Shown: positions 7,054-12,235 of the stretch, piece by piece
Layout: every line of letters starts with the position of its first letter
Position numbering within the stretch: position 1 is the stretch's first letter
Assembly: GCA_027449725.1 (NCBI GenBank)
Contig: DAIDLB010000102.1
Coordinates: 1-12,646 of the forward strand
DNA from: Chlamydiota bacterium
GTDB taxonomy: Bacteria; Chlamydiota; Chlamydiia; Chlamydiales; SM23-39
Direction of reading: 5' to 3'
DNA length: 12,646 nucleotides
Program-made: the position numbers and the translations under genes
Notes under the pieces: generated by a model
Told to the model about the DNA's origin: nothing
The model's input: only the letters and a program-made list of their open reading frames with translations
Database searches by the model: none

Positions 7054-7072
7054 AAATCTTTTCTGCAATACT
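7044..7072 (+). promoter_or_regulatory. candidate promoter of the alpha/beta hydrolase gene
   Basis: TTGACG (7044-7049, five of six) and AATACT (7067-7072, four of six) are separated by exactly 17 bp. This predicts a transcript start near 7079, about 25 nt before the GTG start. The -35 box lies inside the 7037-7053 hairpin. Confidence 0.5.
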
Positions 7073-7104
7073 TTTTCCTTCAAAAATTTCAGAAGGAGTT
7101 TGCA

Positions 7105-7986
7105 GTGAAGATCTTTTATTGGATCCTGTGTCTATTGCCCGTTTTTTCTTTTTCGGACAGACCCTTTTTTTACGATGAAGACCGCGTCAGGTACGAACTC
7201 GTTCAAACGAACGGCGGCAAATCCTATAACTGGCTGTTTCTACCGGGAGGGCCCGGATCGGACTCGAGCTATTTGCAGAGTTTAATCGACCTCCTCGAGT
7301 TGCCGGGAAATGTCTGGCTCGTCGATCTTCCCGGATCGGGCACAAACGTTCAGGAAGAAACGGATTACAATCGATGGTTCGAGATCTTTCCCCGCGTGAT
7401 TGCGCGATTTTCTCAGCCCATTCTTGTCGGCCACTCCTTCGGCGGAATGTTTCCCCTCCTTTTTCCCGAACTAGAGCAAAGGCTCAAAGGATTTGTGATC
7501 CTTCATGCGGCGCCGTCCCTCTGGACTGAAGAAGCCGTAAGCTATGCCAAACAATTCAACTACCCGTCGTTTGACGATGCGATCGCAGCTTTGTCCGCCG
7601 ATCCCAACCAGCAAACGTTTGAGGCGGCGATCGATGTGTGCATGCCTTACTATTTTCCCCCGAAGAGTCTCGAGGCGGGGAGAAAATTATTCAAAGACGC
7701 CGTCTTCCAATACCGCCCTGCTCTTTGGTGGCTGCAAAAGGCGACCGAGATGCAGTTTACGGCAGCGTGGGTTCCTGAGCATGTGCCTACGCTCATTGTC
7801 GGCGGCAAATACGATTGTATGTGCCCCTACACTTTGTTTCAAAACGATGCGCGCTTTAATCGGGACAACGTGACGCACCTCCTCATTAAAAATGGAGGGC
7901 ACTGCAGCTGGATCGACAATCCCAAAGCGGTTCAGAGGGTCTTTGCAAAATTCATCAAGGGGCTGTCTAAAAAGACATCTAAATAG
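7105..7986 (+). CDS. alpha/beta hydrolase, proline-iminopeptidase-like, with N-terminal signal
   Basis: Serine hydrolase of the alpha/beta fold; the substrate cannot be read from the sequence. A hydrophobic N-terminus (residues 2-17, ending FSFS before an acidic stretch) looks like a signal peptide or anchor, so the enzyme probably acts outside the cytoplasm. The oxyanion-loop motif LPGGPG (46-51) is of the HGGPG type seen in prolyl iminopeptidases. The nucleophile elbow is G109-H-S111-F-G-G114, and the likely acid and base are D237 (GGKYDCMCP) and H266 (NGGHCSWI). Length is 293 residues, complete for the family. The GTG start is supported by AGAAGGAG (7091-7098) 6 nt upstream. Its stop lies 3 nt from the stop of convergent umuC with no terminator between them. 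Fold and triad are secure; the peptidase role is tentative. Confidence 0.85.
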   Translation: MKIFYWILCLLPVFSFSDRPFFYDEDRVRYELVQTNGGKSYNWLFLPGGPGSDSSYLQSLIDLLELPGNVWLVDLPGSGTNVQEETDYNRWFEIFPRVIARFSQPILVGHSFGGMFPLLFPELEQRLKGFVILHAAPSLWTEEAVSYAKQFNYPSFDDAIAALSADPNQQTFEAAIDVCMPYYFPPKSLEAGRKLFKDAVFQYRPALWWLQKATEMQFTAAWVPEHVPTLIVGGKYDCMCPYTLFQNDARFNRDNVTHLLIKNGGHCSWIDNPKAVQRVFAKFIKGLSKKTSK

Positions 7987-7989
7987 ATT

Positions 7990-9219
7990 CTATGGATCGC
8001 GGATGGTGAGGATCTCGCTCCACGACGTGGTGAAGTTCGGCGAAGCGCTCGAGCGGGCGCTTCGCCATTTCCGCTCCAGTCCTAGAGCGGCGGAGCGGAC
8101 CTGCTCTTTGTCGTAGCGCCGGTTGATCCGGTCGACCGTTTGCATGAGGGCCTTTTTTTTCGGATTGTTTTCCGAGCGGGCAAAAAAATCGGTCTGCAGC
8201 TCGGAGGCGTCCGTAAGGTCGCCGAGTGTTACTCCCCCTTTTTTATAAGCAGTTCCCGGCTTCAAGATCTGCCCGAGCGCGTCTTTTGCCAGACGGATCA
8301 GCTCCGGCGTATAGTCGCTCGGGATCGGCAGCGTCACATGGCAGGCGGAGGATTCGAAGGCGCCGCTCCGTATCGAGACGGAGAGGAAGCCGGCCCGGCT
8401 CTCCTGCTCGCGCAGTTTTTCCGCCGCCCGGCTGGCAAATGCAGCGACAGCCTCTTCGAGAATGGCGCGCCCCTAGATGGGTTCGGCAAAAGAGCGCGAA
8501 CAGACGATCGATTGCCGCTTAGCTGCCTCTTCTTCCAGAGGGAAGCAGGGGATTGATCGGAGCTCGAGCGCCGTGCGAAGACCTGAGATGCCAAGGACGC
8601 TTTGAATCGTGCTGTCTGAGGCATCAGCGAGCTGGGCTGCCGTGTAAATCCGCTTTACTTTCAGCTTTTCTCCCGAGGCGGAGCCGATCCCCCAGATTTC
8701 ATGGGGCGCTGTATTTTCCAGAAGGCTCCGGATTTTTTCCGGGCAGGTCAGGACAAAGACGCCGGTTTGATTCTGCTTGGCCGAACGGTTGGCGAGCTTA
8801 GCAAGCGTTTTCGTCGGTGCGACGCCGATTGAGATCGGAATCCCCGTCCACTGTTTGACCTTTTGGCTCATGCGGAGGCACTCCTCCTCGAAGGGAAGAG
8901 AGTCTTCCAGATGAAAGAAGGCCTCGTCGATCGAGTAGATCTCCATTTCGGGAGAAAAGGACTCGAGCGTTTGCATCACCCTTTCCGACATGTCCGCGTA
9001 GAGGGCGAAGTTGGAAGAGAGCATTCGGATCTCTTTTCGCTCTTTGTAGAGAAAGGCGGGATCGCCCATCTTGATGCCGAGCTCTTTCGCCTTTTTCGAG
9101 CGGGCGATCACGCAGCCGTCGTTATTTGAGAGGATGACGACCGGATGGTTGGCCAGAGAGGGGTTGAACACCTCTTCGCAAGAGGCATAGAAGTTGTTGC
9201 AGTCGACAAGGGCGAACAT
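7990..9219 (-). pseudogene. umuC: DNA polymerase V catalytic subunit UmuC, interrupted by one in-frame amber codon
   Basis: Y-family translesion polymerase subunit that copies past DNA lesions together with processed UmuD. Residues 1-248 hold the palm and fingers: D6 in ALVDCNNFYASCEE with Y11 as steric gate, the SNNDGCVIARS segment, and catalytic D98-E99 in YSIDEAF. At 8473-8475 a TAG follows CSRSFAEPI. Without any frame change the next 160 codons continue as UmuC (EAVAAFASRAAEKLREQ, then the little-finger domain) to a stop at 7990-7992. The total of 409 codons fits the family, as does the ending SPNFTTSWSEIL, close to E. coli SPRYTTRSSDLL. ATG 9219 overlaps the umuD stop as TAATG. Either a recent nonsense mutation, tolerated read-through or a sequencing error explains it; the lack of other damage argues that any loss is recent. 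If termination holds, the product lacks the little finger and beta-clamp region. Confidence 0.88.
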
Positions 9220-9638
9220 TAAACGGCCTGATGGATGACGTAGGTCACAACGCCCCAGACGCGGAAGTCGCTGTCGGGGCTGATCCGGATCGGGGCGTAG
9301 CGCGGGTTTTCCGGTTCGAGGGAGACTACTCCTTCCTGAAGGCGGATCCGCTTGACGGTGAACTCCCCATTGACCACGGCAACGACGATCCGCCCGTCGC
9401 CTGCCTCGAGCGAACGGTCGACGATCAAGATGTCGCCGCGGCAAATGCCGGCGCCTTGCATTGAATCTCCGTCAACGCGGACAAAAAAAGTTGCTGCCGG
9501 ATGACGGATCAGATGCTCGTTCAAGTCGAGTTTTTTTTCCAAAAAGTCGTCGGCAGGAGAGGGAAAGCCCGCCTTGACGGATGCGAGGAACAGAGGGAGC
9601 GGGCAGGAGGTTTTTGTATCCGGCGAGAAAAAGGTCAT
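9219..9638 (-). CDS. umuD: UmuD, LexA-like self-cleaving subunit of DNA polymerase V
   Basis: S24-family serine protease that, when stimulated by RecA-ssDNA, cuts its own N-terminus to give UmuD', the partner of UmuC. It has 139 residues, the same as E. coli UmuD. The cleavage site is A23-G24 in VKAGFPSPADDF. The catalytic pair is S59 (VDGDSMQGAGI) and K96 (GEFTVKRI), matching S60/K97 of E. coli. I chose ATG 9638 over longer starts because it gives the family length and overlaps the upstream cyclase stop as ATGA. AGGTG lies just upstream as a possible ribosome binding site. It is the middle gene of the cyclase-umuD-umuC operon. No clear LexA box was seen in front of the operon. Confidence 0.93.
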   Translation of the reverse strand: MTFFSPDTKTSCPLPLFLASVKAGFPSPADDFLEKKLDLNEHLIRHPAATFFVRVDGDSMQGAGICRGDILIVDRSLEAGDGRIVVAVVNGEFTVKRIRLQEGVVSLEPENPRYAPIRISPDSDFRVWGVVTYVIHQAV

Positions 9639-10294
9639 AAGGGCACCTGGGCAATGATCCGGATAGGCGCTTCCGAGGCATCTTCTGCAGCGATCGGCAG
9701 GGCGATGGCTATACTGCCTTTGGGGGGAAGCTCGGCGCATCCAGCGATGTTTTCAATGATGTATTTACCCGCGCCTAAAAGGATCCTATGGACGGGAAAG
9801 TCCGAATCGGGGCGATCCGGCGAGAGGGTGTCGATCGCCAGCCCTGCGATGTCCCTTTCCAGGAGCATTCGGGCCGCCTCTTCCGAGACGGCCGGAGCTG
9901 GCTTCCGGTAGTCTGCCGGACTCTTCCAAAACCGACTCCAGCCGGTATAGACGATTGCAAGGGAATTGGGCTCGATCCTTCCGTGTAGAGTTTCATAGGC
10001 TTTGATCTCTTCGCAGGAGAGCATAAAGTCTGCTTTGGCCGATTGCGAGACGTTGAAGAGCGCAATCGGCGCGAATAGGCGCTCGAGAGGGATGTCTGCG
10101 ATCGAGAGACCGCCATCGAAGCGATGGGAAGGGGCGTCCATGTGGGTGCCGATGCCGGCGTGCATCTTCATCTGCTGGACGCGGAACGTCTTGTCGTAAT
10201 CCCGCTTGATCTCCATGCAAAAGCCGCACGAGCCGCTCCAGGTTGGGATATCCGGATGGAGGCGATGGGTCAGATCGATTAGTCTGGTTTTCAT
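9635..10294 (-). CDS. cyclase-family metal hydrolase, kynurenine-formamidase-like
   Basis: Member of the cyclase/KynB family (cyclase fold), metal-dependent hydrolases that include bacterial kynurenine formamidase and isatin hydrolase; the substrate here is not known. The metal-site motif reads H45-A-G-I-G-T-H51-M-D53-A-P-S-H57, matching the family pattern HxGTHxDxPxH apart from one inserted residue. The second conserved block is AIDTLSPDRPDSDFPVHRILL (153-173, H169), then ENI (181-183). Length is 219 residues, as usual. ATG 10294 is the only good start, although the ribosome binding site is weak. Its TGA overlaps the umuD ATG by 4 nt, so translation is probably coupled. No other tryptophan-degradation gene is present, so kynurenine should not be assumed. 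Divergent from the glycosyltransferase gene, with 48 bp between the starts. Confidence 0.85.
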   Translation of the reverse strand: MKTRLIDLTHRLHPDIPTWSGSCGFCMEIKRDYDKTFRVQQMKMHAGIGTHMDAPSHRFDGGLSIADIPLERLFAPIALFNVSQSAKADFMLSCEEIKAYETLHGRIEPNSLAIVYTGWSRFWKSPADYRKPAPAVSEEAARMLLERDIAGLAIDTLSPDRPDSDFPVHRILLGAGKYIIENIAGCAELPPKGSIAIALPIAAEDASEAPIRIIAQVPL

Positions 10295-10342
10295 TAAAGG
10301 GTCCCTATCTGCTAGGATGACCTCTTCGGGAGTTTTTTGGAA

Positions 10343-11065
10343 ATGGAAGATAGAGGCATTCTCGTCGGCGCCGATGAATCTCAGGAGTGGCTTCTCCCGT
10401 GGTGGTGGAAGAATTTTCGGAGGTGCAATGTCTATCCGGTCGCTTTTGCCGATTTCGGCCTTTCCAAAGAGATGCGGGATTGGTGTAGGGAGCGGGGCGA
10501 GCTGATCGAGATCCGAACGCTGCCTCTCTTCGTCAAAGATCGGGATGAGGTCTCCGATCTCCTTGTGTCGGAGTGGGAGAGTGTTTATCCAAACCTATTT
10601 TGGAGTTCGCGCAAGGCGTGGTTCAAAAAACCCCTGGCTTGCCTGCAATCGCCTTTTGATTGGACGGTCTGGATGGATAGCGATTGTGAGGTTACCGGTT
10701 CTCTGGAGGGAATCTGGGAGCACCGTTCGTCAGGGATGTCTCTTGTCAAAGATTCTGTGGCGAGAGTCAAAACGTATCCGATCTACAATTCAGGGGTGGT
10801 CCTTTTTCAAAAAAACCATCCGCTGATTGCGGAATGGGCAAAGGAGTCGGTAGAGAAAAATGGGCTTTTCCGGGGAGACCAGGATCTCCTTTCGCTCATC
10901 CTGGCGGAAACAAAAATCTCCTTTTCCGAATTGCCTTCCATCTACAACCGGATCATGGGGGAGGAAAAAAGAGAAGGCGCCGTTATCGTCCACTGGGCAG
11001 GAGACTTTTCAAAAAAGTCTCTTCGAAAGACACTGATTTTAACAAAACTATTGAACTTTGATTAA
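10343..11065 (+). CDS. GT-A-type glycosyltransferase, GT8-like
   Basis: Probable sugar transferase using a nucleotide-sugar donor; acceptor and donor unknown. A DxD metal and donor-binding motif is visible as WMDSDCEV (D112 and D114). It is followed by YNSGVVLFQ (148-156), D179-Q-D181 and a late H217-W218-A-G. This order is typical of GT8-like and related GT-A enzymes that modify cell-surface glycans. No membrane segment or signal is seen, so it is likely cytoplasmic. I use ATG 10343 (240 residues); a TTG six bases upstream (10337) is also possible, with GGGAG at 10328-10332. A perfect 9-bp hairpin lies inside its 3' end. It stands alone, divergent from the cyclase-umuDC operon. Confidence 0.72.
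   Translation: MEDRGILVGADESQEWLLPWWWKNFRRCNVYPVAFADFGLSKEMRDWCRERGELIEIRTLPLFVKDRDEVSDLLVSEWESVYPNLFWSSRKAWFKKPLACLQSPFDWTVWMDSDCEVTGSLEGIWEHRSSGMSLVKDSVARVKTYPIYNSGVVLFQKNHPLIAEWAKESVEKNGLFRGDQDLLSLILAETKISFSELPSIYNRIMGEEKREGAVIVHWAGDFSKKSLRKTLILTKLLNFD
11001..11021 (+). repeat. perfect 9-bp hairpin inside the 3' end of the glycosyltransferase gene
   Basis: GAGACTTTT (11001-11009) pairs with AAAAGTCTC (11013-11021) around loop CAA, about 45 nt before the stop codon. It is not followed by a T-run. On either strand it would form a stable mRNA 3'-end structure. Confidence 0.5.
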
Positions 11066-11102
11066 GAGGACGGCCGGAAACGCTGCAAAGCGCTATATAC
11101 CA

Positions 11103-11131
11103 TTGAGAAAAAAGGCTAGACGGAGCATACT
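11103..11131 (+). promoter_or_regulatory. candidate promoter of tRNA-Thr
   Basis: TTGAGA (11103-11108, five of six) and CATACT (11126-11131, four of six) have an ideal 17-bp spacer. The tRNA begins 17 bp after the -10 box. There is no other gene between the glycosyltransferase and the tRNA. Confidence 0.55.
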
Positions 11132-11148
11132 CGGGGTTCTTCGTTTGT

Positions 11149-11221
11149 GCCTGAATAGCTCAGCTGGTAGAGCAGCGCATTCGTAATGCGAAGGTCGTCG
11201 GTTCGATTCCGGCTTCAGGCA
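11149..11221 (+). tRNA. tRNA-Thr (anticodon CGT), probable integration site
   Basis: The acceptor is GCCTGAA (11149-11155) with TTCAGGC (11214-11220) and discriminator A11221. The anticodon loop is TTCGTAA with anticodon CGT at 11182-11184, and the T-arm is GTCGG-TTCGATT-CCGGC. The anticodon arm matches that of E. coli thrW as I recall it; thrW is the chromosomal site of phage P22. No CCA is encoded. Base composition changes directly after this gene and an integrase remnant follows. Confidence 0.94.
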
Positions 11222-11461
11222 TTCTTAAAATCAAAGATTTACGTTCAATCACCAGTCACTTTTAGGTTGTTGGAGTTGCAAAAAGTTGCAAGCGCCCGCA
11301 ACACGTCACCGCATTTATTCCTCGCAGTTTTTTCTTGAATGCAACTTTTTTGCAACTTTGTCGAGTTTTAGCAACGTGTTTTGCACATTTTAGCTTGGGA
11401 ATGCCTATTTCATACATCGCATTGTATATGCGAAGTTGTTCTGAATTGTCGATTTTGTTAG
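11222..11461. other. gene-free region after tRNA-Thr, likely att/arm-site region of an integrated element
   Basis: About 240 bp without a supported gene, clearly richer in A+T than everything to its left. It holds the GCAAC/GTTGC repeat cluster described separately. Weak open frames on the minus strand here have no recognisable domain and run antisense to the integrase remnant. Confidence 0.5.
11274..11375. repeat. cluster of six GCAAC/GTTGC elements with a near-perfect inverted repeat
   Basis: AGTTGCA occurs at 11274-11280 and 11284-11290 (10-bp period). TGCAACT occurs at 11340-11346 and 11351-11357 (11-bp period). The two pairs are reverse complements of each other apart from one extra T, so 11274-11290 and 11340-11357 form an inverted repeat about 49 bp apart. 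Two more copies are GCAAC at 11298 and 11371; GCAACACGT (11298-11306) is partly mirrored by ACGTGTTTTGC (from 11374). Helical spacing beside a tRNA and an integrase remnant suggests recombinase arm sites or another protein-binding array. Confidence 0.6.
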
Positions 11462-11489
11462 GCTTTCGCAATTTATTTTGGAGGTATTT

Positions 11490-11758
11490 ATGAGCAAAGA
11501 GGCCCAAGAGATGGGATTTATGAACGCAAGGATAAAAATGGAAAGGTCTATAGATACTGCTTTCAGATCAGAAGAGATGGCTTCCCTCCCGTTTTTCAGT
11601 CTCATAGAAGAAAAACAGATGCAGTCAAAGAGAGAAACAGAATTTTGACTGCTATGGAGGATGGGAAATTTCTTCATACAACGGAAGCTAGAAAACATAG
11701 CCTGAAAGGACACTTATTGGGGATGAAAAAACTTTCCGAAAGTTGCTCCGATGATTAA
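11490..11758 (+). pseudogene. tyrosine recombinase (integrase) N-terminal remnant, frameshifted and truncated
   Basis: From 11513 one frame reads GIYERKDKNGKVYRYCFQI, then RRDGFPPVFQSHRRKTDAVK and, further on, GKFLHTTEARKHSL. This is the N-terminal arm-site-binding part of phage-type integrases, which normally continue into a core-binding domain and an R-H-R-Y catalytic domain of about 300 residues. None of that is present: the frame drifts off and stops at 11756-11758. GGAGG (11480-11484) sits 5 nt before ATG 11490, but that ATG opens a different frame (MSKEAQEMGF..., 52 residues). One base gained between 11515 and 11516 would join the ATG to the integrase frame, so a 1-bp deletion is likely. 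It lies about 270 bp behind tRNA-Thr, as an element's own integrase does. Confidence 0.75.
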
Positions 11759-11767
11759 AAGATTGGA

Positions 11768-11932
11768 GTGAATCTACTCCGCTTCAGCAGTGAGGCTATG
11801 CAAATGCTCATCAAAAAACAAACGGGGGCAACGCAAAACATCGTCGTGAATTACAGCTATAACGGGCAAGGGAACGCCCTGATGCAAACAGTGCTACCAA
11901 ACGTAGGGAACAAATGCCAATCCTCGGAGTAA
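11768..11932 (+). pseudogene. 3' fragment of a small accessory gene often paired with CRMHGG proteins
   Basis: The frame reads VNLLRFSSEAMQMLIKKQTG, then TQNIVVNYSYNGQGNALMQT, and stops at 11930-11932. It resembles the C-terminal end of small proteins (roughly 150-200 residues, as I recall) in proteobacteria and some obligate intracellular bacteria, with pattern LLRLxxETMEALxKxRxxGxQKVxVxHVxVxxGGQA; those genes often lie just before a CRxHGG gene, as here. The 5' part is missing. It follows the integrase remnant stop in the same reading frame after three codons, which suggests that a deletion fused the two genes. A product of 54 residues from GTG 11768, or 45 from ATG 11798, could still be made. 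Family recognition is from memory of sequence patterns. Confidence 0.5.
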
Positions 11933-12093
11933 AGCTTTGCGGGGCTGAGTGTAGGACAAAGTGCGGGGCTCCCTGTGCTCAACCTGGCATGAAAAATGGG
12001 CGCTGCCGGATGCACGGAGGGGTCTTTTTTAAGCGTGAAAAGCACGGAAGAATGACTTTGAGGGCGAAAAATGGAACGAGCCTTTTTGAATGA
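11914..12093 (+). CDS. small Cys-rich CRMHGG-motif protein
   Basis: A 59-residue protein with C9-GA, C13, C17, C21, then GMKNGRCRMHGG (25-36, with C31 and H34) and KREKHGRMTLRAKNG near the end. It fits the family whose members read CGAxTRxGTPCxxPAMxNGRCRxHGG, usually followed by STGP; that last part is replaced here by VFFK. C9, C21, C31 and H34 are candidate zinc ligands. No biochemical role is established to my knowledge; such genes are frequent in phage-derived and other mobile regions. AGGGA (11905-11909) precedes the ATG by 4 nt, and the gene overlaps the end of the previous fragment by 19 bp. Confidence 0.7.
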   Translation: MPILGVKLCGAECRTKCGAPCAQPGMKNGRCRMHGGVFFKREKHGRMTLRAKNGTSLFE

Positions 12094-12098
12094 AATAA

Positions 12099-12191
12099 AG
12101 GGGCTTAGCAGGGAGATCGAACGAAAAACCCAATAATTTCATGTATCTTAATGCGCGGGTGCGAGCCCCTCTTTTTCTCTCTATACATGAA
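12099..12191. terminator. nested inverted repeats, possible bidirectional transcription end
   Basis: AGGGGCT (12099-12105) pairs with AGCCCCT (12164-12170), which is followed by CTTTTTCTCT. Interlocked with it, TTCATGTAT (12138-12146) pairs perfectly with ATACATGAA (12183-12191). The first could terminate plus-strand transcription from the CRMHGG gene although its loop is long. The second lies in the 3' region of the convergent peptidase gene. The two pairings cannot both form fully without a pseudoknot. Confidence 0.35.
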
Positions 12192-12235
12192 GTGAATGGT
12201 TGGCATGAGAAATTTTATGATCAGAGGATTAATGC

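Noticed and set aside
9219..9740. Longer UmuD starting at 9740
   Set aside because: The extra N-terminus is an out-of-frame translation of the cyclase gene; ATG 9638 gives the exact family length and the ATGA overlap.
10295..10342. LexA/SOS box in front of the cyclase-umuDC operon
   Set aside because: No CTG-N10-CAG or similar palindrome was found in the 48-bp divergent spacer; control of the operon remains unknown.
11274..11375. CRISPR array or plasmid-type iteron origin
   Set aside because: Repeats are only 5-7 bp with no unique spacers of constant length, and no replication initiator gene is visible nearby.
11262..11507. Minus-strand frame of 81 codons in the repeat region after tRNA-Thr
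   Set aside because: No ribosome binding site or recognisable domain; it spans the GCAAC repeats and runs antisense to the integrase remnant's start.
11405..11713. Minus-strand frame of 102 codons
   Set aside because: Antisense to the integrase remnant, whose plus-strand sequence is clearly protein-like.
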